A DNA stretch of 64,000 nt from Edolisoma coerulescens (lineage: Eukaryota > Chordata > Aves > Passeriformes > Campephagidae), in NCBI GenBank assembly GCA_013397115.1, contig VWZW01004041.1, positions 336,979 to 400,978 on the forward strand. Reading direction: 5' to 3'. The translations under genes and the position numbers were made by a program. Below the pieces are notes generated by a model. The model made no database searches. It worked only from the letters and a program-made list of their open reading frames with translations, and was not told the origin of the DNA. Positions 25,901-35,700 of the stretch are shown one piece after another; position 1 is the stretch's first letter; each line of letters starts with the position of its first letter.

Positions 25901-28159
25901 AGCCGAGATCCCGAGGTGGCAGATGCAGCCGTAAAACTCAGCTGTAAGGATGAGTCTCCTGCTTAATGGCACTGAAAGAGGGAGGAACTGTCAGTCATGG
26001 AGAAGCTCTTTTTAATTTTTAGCCTCACTTGGTAAACTTTATGAAAGATATTCCCTATGGGGTCTGACCAGAGAACGACTGAGGAGATGGAGCTAAATGA
26101 ACCTCTGGCTCATTTCCCAGAGGAACCTGAGGTGCAGCATCCACTCAACACGTAGCTGTGCCTCACTGTGCCAACTGACACTGCTGCCTCCTCCACTCCT
26201 TTATGAAAACCCTTGTGCAGAATCTGTCAGGGCACGGAAAACCAGGACCCCAGCAGGTCCAGATGTGATGAATCCAACTGGAGGGAACGTGTTCTTTGGG
26301 TAGGAGTTTTTAAGGGTGTATGGGAGGATTGGTAGGGAAGAAATGGAGGTCACGATTTCCACTCTGAAAGAGCAGCAGCAAGAAAAACAAATTTATTTGT
26401 TTATGCTTTACAACTATTAATTATGACTGCTCTGAATTGCACAGCTCCATGGAAAGTCCCTTAAGTATTTGCATATCATCTTTGCTTTAGAGATCATATC
26501 TCCTAAAAAAAGATAAATATGGTGCATCTAAAAAATTCTCAAAAGAAGAAGTTTTTTTTTGAAATTTATTTCTCCTGTCACTCTTTTGTGCACTCAGGTA
26601 TTCCTCGCCTGATTAAACTTTGCAGATCACCAACAGAAAGAAATAACAGTGATTCTGTTTTAGTGGCATGTCTGGTATGTACATTTTAGTCTTTCTTTCA
26701 TGCTTATACTGGAAAATTGAGGAAAAAACATCCCTTTAGGTTTCAAAATGCATAAGTATTGCAGAAATGTTTTAAATTCATGTCAGGGTCTCCTGCTTTT
26801 CCCCTTAAGCATCATCCTGTACACTGTCAATTATTCGTCCTCTGAAGATTTAAGCACATAAGGAAAAATGGCTTCATCTTCACATTATTGGGCACCAAAA
26901 AATTTCACTAGAACACTTTGGAATTTGAGGATTCATTAATTCCTAAATTCCATTCTGAGATGGTTCTACGTTTGTTGAAATTAGCTTTGAGTCATGGGGG
27001 TAGCAGACCTTTATCTGCACTCACACCTATATATGAAAATATTTATGTAAAGCATCCAAAAAGAGGAAAAAAATATTTCTTGCTTCCACTCCAATCCAAT
27101 TTTTTGTTCTATTTGTGTCTCCAAGATAATATAGTGCCCAGCCAAGGAGCGGGCAACAGAAGGGTAACACTTTCTCTGCTCGGGAGAAAGATCCCAGCTG
27201 CTGGCCCTGCACCTCACGGACTGTGAGCCGAATGCCAGAGCTGAATGATTTCACTGAGCATTCTGTGAAAGGGCTCTTGGAACAGGAGTGATCGTGAGTT
27301 AGGACTCAGCTCTGATGAATGAAGACTGAAGAATATTGTTTGACAGTGCTTTATGATATTGATGTTGTTTTAAATGTAAAAGTAAAGCTTGGTTACTGCA
27401 GCTTGTTCGTTTAAAGAGGTCTCGTTCAGGATGAAGAAAGTATAAATGTGAGCGTAGAAAATGCTGTGATTATTCTTCCTACATGCCAAGAAGACTTGCT
27501 AATCTTGTATGGTTAGAGCAGAGACCACAGAACGATGGCAACAAACCAGACTATGATTTCTCTGTCTCATTGAAGTTGTTGCTGCACATTCCTTGAATCC
27601 ATGCCTGTTGCTTGAGACCTTACCTACCTCCATGTCTCAGCAATTCTGCTTCTCCTGATATTTTAGTAACAGCCTGAAGAAGTTTTCTGATAAAAATGTG
27701 GCGAAAATGTTGTCCTTGACACATAAGCCACTTCAGGCTCTGACAGATATTGTTACTGGTGTCTGAGGGCTTGTACTGTAGTTAGACCTGCTGCTCAGGT
27801 CTAAAAGTAATGTGCCCCAAAATAATTGTCATTTACTAACTTTGCTTGAGGGAAGTTTCATCTGACAGATGAAGACAGTAATGAGAGATTACCCAGGCAG
27901 CAGAATTCATGGACCTGCACAGTTCAGTTTTGAGTTCTGGCTATTATTTAGATGTGGTTAGAATGGATTCCTGCAAATGAGCCTTTGCCAAACCTGACTG
28001 CATGGCAATGATGCTGTTTTGTTTTTCTAGGCAGCCTTGCGGAGACTAGCAGTCATGAGTCCTGGTGGGCTGGAAGATTCAGACTTTCAGCAGCTGGTAA
28101 AGCCCAGACTCGTGGATTCTTTTCTGCTATGCACAAATATGGAAGAGAGCTTTGTGTAA
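10818..28159 (+). CDS. INSC: INSC spindle-orientation adaptor, C-terminal half (six exons)
   Basis: Joined exons 10,818-10,989, 13,179-13,357, 23,909-23,975, 25,788-25,943, 26,598-26,674 and 28,031-28,159 give 780 bases, 259 residues plus TAA, with no internal stop and every junction in phase. I recognise the product as vertebrate INSC: blocks such as L-C-Q-E-A-S-S-G-E-V-F-L-L-A-S-A-A-L-A-N-I-T-F-F-D, A-C-E-R-V-Q-Q-K and F-Q-Q-L-V-x-P-R-L-V-D-S-F-L-L-C. This part is the armadillo-like helical domain, which in the family binds PAR3/Bazooka. The LGN/GPSM2-binding N-terminus is encoded upstream of the window. Together they link the apical PAR complex to LGN-NuMA and orient the mitotic spindle in asymmetric division. 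The protein ends E-S-F-V, matching a class I PDZ ligand (S at -2, V at 0). All introns are GT-AG. The full protein in mammals is roughly 530-580 residues, so about half is here. Nothing looks broken. Confidence 0.95.
11803..11823. repeat. poly(T) tract, 21 T
   Basis: There are 21 consecutive T, followed directly by an A/G-rich stretch (AAAGAAGAAAAAAAGAG), inside an INSC intron. It is mononucleotide simple sequence, likely length-polymorphic. Confidence 0.9.
12697..13003 (+). mobile_element. CR1 LINE, 5'-truncated 3' end
   Basis: This second sense-strand CR1 fragment starts within the G-G-C-S-E-V-G-V-G-L-F-like segment of ORF2. The stretch 12,711-12,926 is still open (71 codons) and includes R-x-N-G-L-K-L-C-Q-G-S-F-R-L-D-I-R-K-N and L-P-R-E-V-V-K-L-P-S-L-E-V-F-K, ending at the natural TAG in GGTTTAG. 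The 3' UTR continues through GGTGGACTTGGCAGTGCT to a degenerate CTCTATGA terminus. It is closer to the canonical CR1 3' end than the copy at 9.6 kb and is about 175 bases upstream of an INSC exon. Confidence 0.92.
13179..13357 (+). CDS. INSC: INSC exon b (60 codons of ARM domain)
   Basis: The acceptor is CATTCCTAG. Two leading bases complete a lysine codon started in the previous exon, giving A-L-V-K-L-C-Q-E-A-S-S-G-E-V-F. The exon encodes the strongly conserved A-L-A-N-I-T-F-F-D-T-M-A-C-E core helix and L-N-A-M-K-I-L-L-A-A-C-S-D-K. It ends with P-Y-S-R-D-Q at donor GTGAGG (13,358), phase 0. Confidence 0.95.
13796..13862. repeat. Degenerate ancient interspersed repeat (tentative)
   Basis: The words GAATCTGATCCCCAGCCC, then CATTGACGTCGGTGGGCTTTGG, resemble an old sauropsid repeat in which a gap-free motif around CATTGACTTCAATGGG recurs. 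A related word, CTTCAGTGGGCTTTGGGA, occurs at about 47,290, and a weaker one at 50,195-50,250. Identification is from memory of the motif only. Confidence 0.25.
15730..15749. repeat. Perfect 20 bp palindrome centred on TAATTA
   Basis: The sequence AAGTAACTAATTAGTTACTT equals its own reverse complement. It abuts and overlaps a smaller dyad (ACTTAC-TTA-GTAAGT) at 15,719-15,733. The centre, TAATTA, is a homeodomain-type core. It lies in an INSC intron. Confidence 0.9.
17889..17923 (+). repeat. Short direct repeat, ATGGGACTGACAT twice
   Basis: The 13-mer ATGGGACTGACAT occurs at 17,889-17,901 and again at 17,911-17,923, a period of 22 bases. This looks like a small local duplication. Confidence 0.85.
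19987..20008. repeat. (AT)11 microsatellite
   Basis: There are eleven uninterrupted AT units, followed by TTATATGTATAA. It is intronic. Confidence 0.95.
20699..21047 (+). mobile_element. CR1 LINE 3' end, different subfamily
   Basis: The recognisable path is GGCCTTCCAGGACCTGA, then GGACTTTTTACGAGGGCATG, GTGAGGCACTGGCACAGG, the GATGGAGCTCTGAGCAACCTG block, and TTAAGGTCCCTTCCAACCC ending CCATTCTATG. The 3' UTR differs from the copies at 9.6 and 12.7 kb, so this is another CR1 subfamily. Around 20,816-20,850 the segment AGATAGGAAGAAATAGATAG looks like a small internal duplication relative to a normal copy. The element is 5' truncated, sense to INSC, and inactive. The 75-codon antisense frame at 20,814-21,041 is only its shadow. 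Confidence 0.92.
21986..22014. repeat. (AC)n microsatellite
   Basis: There are eleven AC units (21,986-22,007), then a C-rich interruption and three more CA units, followed by an A run. Confidence 0.93.
23909..23975 (+). CDS. INSC: INSC exon c (67 bp)
   Basis: This is a small exon with acceptor AAACAACAG and donor GTATGT. It encodes V-V-T-I-L-A-N-M-S-V-L-D-Q-C-A-S-E-I-I-Q-G-N and one base of the next glycine codon. It matches the conserved I-L-A-N-M-S-V-L armadillo helix of INSC. It enters in phase 0 and leaves in phase 1. Confidence 0.95.
23976..25787 (+). other. INSC: INSC intron with a T28 tract
   Basis: This 1.81 kb GT-AG intron holds a 28-base T run at 25,123-25,150. The 151-codon plus frame at 24,222-24,677 begins at a non-ATG codon and resembles nothing I know; I treat it as chance. 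Confidence 0.85.
25123..25150. repeat. poly(T) tract, 28 T
   Basis: This is the longest homopolymer in the window, intronic. Its length in the assembly may be unreliable. Confidence 0.95.
25788..25943 (+). CDS. INSC: INSC exon d (52 codons)
   Basis: The acceptor is TTCTTTTAG and the donor GTAAGG. After the shared glycine codon it reads V-Q-L-L-M-E-M-L-F-E-K, then a loop S-S-S-G-N-A-A-E, then the hallmark V-A-A-C-E-R-V-Q-Q-K and V-T-L-A-R-L-S-R-D-P-E-V-A. The serine-rich loop between helices is the most variable part. It enters and leaves in phase 1. Confidence 0.95.
25944..26597 (+). other. INSC: INSC intron, 654 bp
   Basis: This short GT-AG intron has a slightly GC-richer 5' half and no recognisable repeat. 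The 68-codon frame at 26,097-26,303 is unsupported. Confidence 0.85.
26598..26674 (+). CDS. INSC: INSC exon e (77 bp)
   Basis: The acceptor is GCACTCAG and the donor GTATGT. It completes a cysteine codon, then reads I-P-R-L-I-K-L-C-R-S-P-T-E-R-N-N-S-D-S-V-L-V-A-C-L, a conserved armadillo helix pair of INSC. It leaves in phase 0. Confidence 0.95.
26675..28030 (+). other. INSC: INSC last intron, 1.36 kb
   Basis: This GT-AG intron ends in TTTTTCTAG. A locally GC-richer patch lies at about 27,130-27,230. There are no recognised repeats or genes; the 102-codon frame at 26,918-27,226 overlaps two antisense frames and has no family resemblance. Confidence 0.85.
28031..28159 (+). CDS. INSC: INSC terminal coding exon, PDZ-ligand C-terminus
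   Basis: The exon opens A-A-L-R-R-L-A-V-M-S-P-G-G-L and runs through D-F-Q-Q-L-V-K-P-R-L-V-D-S-F to the end M-E-E-S-F-V, with TAA at 28,157-28,159. The last four residues fit a class I PDZ-binding motif. This end is the one known for vertebrate INSC, so the gene is complete at its 3' side. Confidence 0.96.
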   Translation, partial: AALRRLAVMSPGGLEDSDFQQLVKPRLVDSFLLCTNMEESFV

Positions 28160-28250
28160 ATGGGAGCCAAAAACCTTTGAACAATAACCAAGATGATAGG
28201 TATACAGTTAGCTAACATGTGTACAGTTTCATTTTGTTTTAGTCCTCTTG

Positions 28251-28270
28251 TTATTTATGACTTATTTATT
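28251..28270 (+). promoter_or_regulatory. INSC: Possible AU-rich element in the INSC 3' UTR
   Basis: TTATTTATGACTTATTTATT contains two ATTTA pentamers, each inside a TTATTTAT-like nonamer, less than 120 bases after the stop. Such elements can destabilise mRNA through ARE-binding proteins. In AT-rich DNA the pattern is also common by chance. Confidence 0.3.
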
Positions 28271-28399
28271 CTAAACGCATGAACATGGGGTTTGTAGGAG
28301 CAAAGGAACAGAACGAGAAAACTTGTTTCAGAGGTTTGCAATGGTAATTTTTTATTTTATTTTCCTGCCAAGACACACCAGACCTTATCATTGCCATCT

Positions 28400-28405
28400 A
28401 ATAAA
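28400..28405 (+). promoter_or_regulatory. INSC: Candidate proximal poly(A) signal AATAAA
   Basis: This is the first AATAAA after the INSC stop, about 240 bases downstream, in CTAATAAAATG. T/G-rich sequence follows at about 28,450-28,500. Confidence 0.4.
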
Positions 28406-30610
28406 ATGTTTCATTTAATATAGTTGAATTAAGGTAATGAAGCCAAGAATTTTTTGCTCTGGTGTTCAATGCTTCTAATGATGTTTTATCGCTGATATTT
28501 TCTATAGTTAGGACATTTTGTAGGTTTTTTTATAAATGTTTTAACCTTATGTGTATTAGAAGAAAAAAAATCCTGAAAGCTGCAAGTATATACTTTGAAA
28601 TGAAAGGGATGTTACAGTCTGAGTCCAGTTCTTAACTGTTGTTATTTTTTAATAGAATTTTGTAACTGAGAGAAAAATTTCCAAAAAATGTTCTAATACT
28701 GGTTTTAGATGATGTTAGAAAACATTCTTAAGCATAATACATTAACACGAAGTAAAGATGTGCTCTGTTAGAGGATATGGACTTGCAGAAAGCTCTTTAT
28801 CTACATTGACTGAAATTTCCTAAAGAAATTAATAGAATTCTAGAAAAATCTTTGATGGTGTGTGTGTTTCATCTCATAATGTGAGATTTTCCACCTACAG
28901 TTTAAAACCATTACACAGTGATAGTTTTCTCTCCTTTCCAAGCCTTACAAGAACTGGAAGTGCTTATGTCCAGACATGTCTTTAACATTCAAGCTACTGT
29001 TATTGTGAAAATTTGTTCACACATATGCTAAATAATCTGGAGAGTTTAATGAATTGTAACTTGAATTTTCATTTTTCTGGTATTCTAACTAGCCCTGTAT
29101 TTTTAAAACTGAAATGGGACTTTTGGAAGCTCTGGAAGCTGAGAAATGGATGATAACCTAAATAACAGACGTGATTTAAAAATAGATTTTTTTTTCATGA
29201 ACATTCTTCTTAATTCTTGCTTTTTCTTTTCACTGAAAACCCACATATATTGAAAATTACTTAACCAGCAATATCTTGGTAGTGTTTTTTTTCCTTAACT
29301 TCTCACAAAGCACTCTGTAGATTATGAAATAAGACATAATTTTTTCTTGATGGCTTCCAACCATTGCTTTGTATCATTTTATGATCAGCAACTTTAAGGT
29401 ACTAGGATAACTGCCAAAAAACCCCCACATTTCCTTCTTATTGTGCTTGCTTTGTAGATATATTAAGCAGCTTAATTCATTAATGTTTATTTAGTGTTAT
29501 GTGGTGTTTAGATGACAGGCACCAGGAAATTGTGAAGCTGTGATTGCCTTCCACATTTTCTGTATATGAGAAATCTGTCCTGCTTCAAGCAGTGAGACAA
29601 TGGTGGCTACTTTTTTCTCCCTTGATTGTATGGGTTAAGAAACCTCTGCCTTAATGTCTTCCTTGTGAGCTCTTCATTTAATAAGCTCTATCTTGACTGA
29701 ATTTTAAAACCTTACACAACCTACAGTGACCTCTGTCATGAGCTGCTATTCAAAGAAAAGTGTTGAATCACATGTTCTAGTAAGGACAGGGATGAATTCT
29801 GCTTTTTTTCGTACTTTGAGACAGCTTCTTAAGTTTCCAAGATTGTTAAAATGTCTGGTACTGTAAAGCTTCAAAAATGTTGCATTAGTGATGGACTTTA
29901 ACACTTCCCTCATTAAGAAGTACATGTGTGAGCCATGGATGTCTTGGTATAAACAATGAATTAATAAATTTCATAAAAACCTAATTCAAAATAAGATCCC
30001 GTTGCTATCATTCTGATAGCATGTCAGTCCCTGATAAAACACATCAAATTCTGCAGTGAATTTCTGTACAGAACCTCATTCTGTCAGCTTCAGCTAACAC
30101 CAGAGATATGAGTTTTTAGATGGAGTAGCATTTATCTCATGAGAGGTAAATTTAAAATCTCATTTAAAGAAATTTTCCACACATGCACAGTGAGCTGAAG
30201 CAACTATTAAGAAAATGCCATTATGACTCATAATGCTTTAATGTCATTTCTAACAGGTCAATCAAATATTCAGTGAGCAGGTAGGTAAGAACTAATTTGC
30301 TCTCAAATACAGCAATGGGAACCTACATCAACTGAATTTACTACAGATACTCTCAATCTGCAAATATGGGTCCATAATTCTAGGCCCATATTTTCCGTTT
30401 AAATGTGTTCATGTTACAAATGTGGCTGTTTATACTACAGAAGCTAAATTCATTTAGGTGGAACTCATTTGAAGCAGAAAATGTATCTTGAAAGAGCCAT
30501 TTCAGCAGACCTCTTGTCACCTAAGTGTCCTCGAAACCATTTTAGCTAGGTCTGGTTTTTTCACCTAGAGTTGTGCACTTTATTTTTGTATATGCTAAAG
30601 TTTATGAGAA

Positions 30611-30616
30611 AATAAA
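30611..30616 (+). promoter_or_regulatory. INSC: Candidate distal poly(A) signal AATAAA
   Basis: AATAAA occurs in GAGAAAATAAACATACC, preceded by a T-rich stretch (TTTATTTTTGTATATGC). Other AATAAA words lie at 29,963 and 30,775, so the choice among them is uncertain. Confidence 0.35.
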
Positions 30617-30692
30617 CATACCTCTAACTTTACCTCTTGATTCACTTGGAAATAATAAGTAATTAAAAGTATTGATTTACTTTTCACATTAC

Positions 30693-30732
30693 TTCTGAAT
30701 GAGAATTCTGCATTCTGAATGAATTCTGAATT
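30693..30732 (+). repeat. Local TTCTGAAT microrepeats
   Basis: The word TTCTGAAT and close variants recur about four times in 40 bases. This looks like slippage-type local duplication. Confidence 0.6.
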
Positions 30733-32706
30733 GTAAATGTTTGCTTTGAAAGTAACTCTTCAGCTTTTAAGCAAAATAAACCAACCAAACAAAAAAGAAT
30801 GGTTTAAGCCAGAATAAACATTTTAGCTTTCAATGTAGTATGAAACAATACATTTAATATCAAGAAATTTTCACTAAATTAAGTATTGTGGTGGGTCAAT
30901 CTTTGGACTCCCTGTGTATATACATCTACAGGTAGGAGAGAGAGGTGGAGAGTATGTGTAATACATTCACAAATCAGCTAATTTATGTGGACTCATTGAC
31001 CTGTACTGTATGTATCTTAGGTATTGGTTTAATCTTCCTGGAAAATGGATGTTAAACTTGTTAGAAATGTTGTAGTTTCACTTAAATTCTTCTGAACATT
31101 TTTAATTTTGCATGAAATTAAAAATGCTTAACAAACATGCAGTGAGCTGCAGGATTCTTTATAATTTTGATTTACACTCCAGCAACTTTGGACAATGTCT
31201 TCAAATTTCAGCTTTTGTTTCAAACTGCTTACAGATATTCAGGGCCCAGATGTTTCATTCATAGAACAAAGTTTGGTTTTTCTCAGTTTATTGTGTACTT
31301 GGTACATGAATCACTTATGTAGAATGTTACTCGTCTGACCTTTTCAGTTTAAAATAGTATATGTATCTACAAAGAATAAAATAATGTCTTTGTAAATTGC
31401 ATATCTTAACTATTATTTGGGGTTGCCTGTTAGTATCCAAAAGACTGGACTTCATCAGTAGGGTTTTGCCTTTGTACAAGACTGATTCTGATATCTCATA
31501 TGGCTTGCTCCAAATTTTTGTGTTGACCATCTCCTTTTAAATAACAGCAATGAGCAGTCAAAATAACCTTGGCTTTTGTATTTTGAGGAATCAGCTTTGA
31601 TTTTCAGTTTAAATTTGTATTAAATTTAATGTATTTAAAGAAACACTCTAGACACTGTAAATTATTCACCAGTGTTCTCATTTTTAAGGGGAGGGGACAG
31701 AAGATGGCATTAAGCATTGAGAGAAATTTCTAGAGTGAATTTTTTAATTGGAGTTGAAAGTGCAGAACTGGTGGGAAGGTGGGTGAGTTGTTTCAGCCCT
31801 CAACAAGCTAAAGAACTGGGGACAAGAAAAACACAGGGCCATCTAATCTATATAATTATATGCTTTGTGAGATCCTTATCTCTATTTTCTGGCTTGCTCA
31901 TGGATCTGAATTTCTCTTTTTCCAACTGTGACAAATTTCTTCCTCTTGGGCATGTATTTGTATAATTGCTAGTTATCTAATAGAAGAGAGTTACATTCCA
32001 AGGTCTGATCCTGCTAATTATTATTATATTGATAAGGTTGTTGCTGAGAAACTAAGTAACAGAAATACCTTGTAAAATAGATGTAATAAGGATCACCTAG
32101 AACAGAAAGAAATGTTTGTTGTTCTTACAACAAGGGGAAGGACCAGTACATTCTCCAATAAGCCTCAGAGAAAACATAGATATGGTAGCTTACTTCCATA
32201 TCTTGGTACTTTTACAAGCAGAGCTGCTGACTAAGAGTTTATGAATTGATCAGTTGTCAGCCAAATAATCATTGAATTAGAGAAATAAAAGAAACCCACT
32301 AGACCTACAGACCAAACGCTGGAAAATCAAAGATTTTTTGCTTTCATTTTCAACAGCCAATCAATGACTTTTAACAATTGAAGTGTGCCTAGAACCCAAA
32401 GAAACCTATGGGAAACCAGTGGGGGGAAAAAACCAATGTAACAGGTAATGCTGCTAATTTGCTTTGGAAAGAAATTAAAAAGGATCAAAGAGCTTAAATG
32501 ATGTGAAGTACAAGGTGTGTATAGTGCAGTGTCTCTCCTATCACCGTTGTGATCACGTGTGTTACAAATCACTGCTCATACTCTCTTCTTTAAGCTTTCT
32601 GGATTACCACTGGTTTTTAACCAGCTATTATTCATGTTCTTCACAGCCTTTAGAATGTGATCTAGTAATGCATGTGTCTTCTAAGTGATCTACTCGGTCT
32701 GATTTA

Positions 32707-32723
32707 TTTTTTTTTTTTTTTTT
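32707..32723. repeat. poly(T) tract, 17 T
   Basis: There are seventeen consecutive T in intergenic DNA. Confidence 0.9.
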
Positions 32724-35700
32724 ACCACTTATTGTAAAAATTTTCTTTTTTACGTAGTTTTGAAAGGATAAATCTAACAAGATGTGCCTGTTATGTATGC
32801 TCATCAGGTGAGACAAAGATTATGATAAATCAAGAAGATATATCTGAAAAGATCCAGAAACAGCCATGTGTGTTTTCACTTGCATCAAAAGAATAATTAT
32901 GGAATGGGCACAAATGATCTAGGGAATTCTTATTTGATGCTGCTTCGTCTGACTTCTTCTGTAAGTCAGTTTGCTTGCACTGAAGTAAAGAAGAGTCAGA
33001 GGTAACCTCAAGGTTTCCAGGATCCTGTAGAGTTAGAACTGTAGAGGTTTAACACATAAAATAAACATAAATAAAATCTACGACTTGAAACTAAGGACAA
33101 AACCCTTTTTTTTTTCAGCAATTAATACAAATCAATGATTTTAAAAGTTTATCCTGTCAGTAGAAGAAATTATCAAATGCTTTATCTAGGGGGGAATTTT
33201 CAATTTAATATATATCAAAACATAAACGTCTTTGTATTATTACAAAGTTCAACTCTGTAAGGATAGTCCAGACCAGTAATTTAGGTCTTTTCTGTAGACC
33301 GCAGAGAGAAGTGGGCAATACTTTTTTTGAGGATGACTTCCCAAGACAGACAGTATACATAATAGCATGGGGCTGCCTTTTTTTTTGTCCAGTGGCTGTG
33401 AAAAAGAGTGCTGATGACTTGTTTGAAGGAGCTGTCTAAACACCTCGACATCGGACTCTTAGTTCAGATCAGGGGAGATGAATTCCAGGCTCAGTCTGGA
33501 GACAAACAGGAGGCACTCTTTCACCTAGGGTTTTATATGCTGTTTACACATCAAGCACAATTTCCCTCAAACAAGAAAATTTTGCAAGACCAGACTCTTC
33601 TTTTGAAAAGACCAAGACGTCATTTACTTTTTTGGTGTGTACTGACTGATGGTTTCTGTTTGCCAGTGTTTCAAAACAAGGAATACCTGGAGCAACTCAT
33701 TGATCTCATGATAATATACCAGATTACGTGTTTCTTATTACAGAAAAAGCTCCTGCATTTGAAAAAAAGGGAGGTAAAAAACAGGTCACAGGACACTAAC
33801 TCAGAACTCCAAAGTGAGCTATCCTGGACAATATGTGAAATACCACTGAGCTAATCAATAACATTTCACATGCCAGAAAAGCTACTGCTCACCAGAAAAC
33901 AAGAAAAAAAAATCCCCTCAAACCCAGAACACCTTCTTTCCCCAAAAAGTAATGAGCTGAGCTGGAAGAAGAAAGGACCCTGCATTACAAGTCAGAGCCT
34001 GGAATGTAGCAACATCACAGGTAAGACACTGATAAATGAGGACTATTTCCAGGTGGTTCAGACCATCCTATAGGAACCCATGCTGACTTGAAAGTTGCTT
34101 ACTATCAAGAGCATTGCTAAACCCTTTCATGGAAGTCTCACTTGCTGTGCTTACTGTGGCTTAATCTTTGAGCTATCAAACATTGGGAACCCTTTCTTGA
34201 GTCAAGAATATGCTTTGCATCAATGTTGCAGATGATGCATGTGTGGTAGTTCACAGCTGTGTTCCTGTCTAATTTTCTCTTGGCCTTTCCCCCTACTGTC
34301 AACTGATTGATGCTCCCCTTTAGAGTGAATGACAGCTGAAGGATTTTCATGGCTCAATATAAGGGAAAGCTACTGAAAGTTCAAACCCAGCATCTGTGAG
34401 ACCCAAGACAAGGACCTGTTTTACAGAGTATTTGCAGGTGCTGTCTCACTGCTCTGTTACACCTGCATCAAGGCAACCTCTTGGTCTAACATCTTGGCTA
34501 AAAATTTGTCTATTTCCTCACTTGCACTGTTATCACCATCTGACAACTATTTCTCCTCAAATATTATCTATTATTCTTTTTTGAAAACATTATACTTATA
34601 GTTTCAAAAATGCTGGGTAGTGCACTCAGATGGAGCTTCTGGATTCTGCTGCAAAGACCAGATGAATGTGCATGAGTTGTTCCTACTCTCATTTTTTGTT
34701 TCTCTTTCCTATGTAGGCTAAAAACTACAGGAGTGAAGTGTTCCTCTCTGTCCTGTTGTACGATACTAAGGTCTCTAAGATTGCCCCTTTCATTTAAGGC
34801 CACTTTAAGAGAATTTTTAAAAAAAAATATTAATAAAAAGACCAGTTCCTTTGGCAGTACCAGTGTGGTCTTTTTGTGACCCTTAGATACTCCTTGTGTG
34901 GAAATGTCTTTGCAGCTTGTTTTGCAGTTAATAATTGACATGGCTGTAATAGAGTTGCCTTTTGTGTCCAACCCCTGTTCAGCTGCAACTTTCATTCACT
35001 AAAAAACAGCTGGTTTCAATCTTTTTTTTTACCATTTGTACTTCTATTGCTTGCAAGCTCATCTGAGAGCCCTTTTCATGTGGCAGTACTTTTGTTGCTT
35101 CTCATACTCAGTTGAAGTTCTGCCTTCTTCATTTATCCTTTGTTCACCTTTATAATTTTTTCCCTTTTCTCATTATGTGTAGCAATAAAATATCATAGCT
35201 GTTTCAGTTCTGATTTAAATGTTATAAGTTGGTGTGAGCAGTAATTGAAAAGGCTGCTGAAAATTAAATCATTAAAATATGGTGTTGGTACAGAGGTATT
35301 ATTGACATCAGGATCTCAGGCTTTAACTACTTTGAAATAGTTCTCAGATATTTTTAAGGTAGAGCATCTTTCCCTAAAGAAGTATGGATATATTTCTCTT
35401 AAAAAATTCTTTCTTAAGTGTTTTTTTTTTTAAATTAGAAATGTTTCTTTTAAAATAAATAGAAATGGACCCTCACTGTTATTTTAAAAGCTGACTAGAA
35501 AATAAAAACTATTTCGTTTAAAGAAGAGCCACGATAGAAATCAGTTAACAATTATTTAACCATTATTTTGTTTTCTACAGTCTTGTTGCATATGAATAAA
35601 TGCATCAGGTCATTCCCTGGTGACTGCCAATAGACTATATATTTTATTAATATTCTGAGGCTACTTTTTCCAATATAGAACTATTTCCAGGTCTCAGCTG

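Larger units (their letters stand above)
28160..30630 (+). other. INSC: INSC 3' untranslated region (end uncertain)
   Basis: This AT-rich stretch follows the INSC stop directly. If the AATAAA at 28,400 is used the UTR is about 260 bases; if the one at 30,611 is used it is about 2.45 kb. Its extent cannot be decided without transcript data. No long open frame or interspersed repeat is recognisable in it. Confidence 0.5.

Noticed and set aside
33408..34073. Two consecutive plus-strand frames (148 and 67 codons) that could be a split gene
   Set aside because: The first has no recognisable motif, no splice signals link them, and they resemble no protein I know; AT-rich chance frames are the simpler reading.
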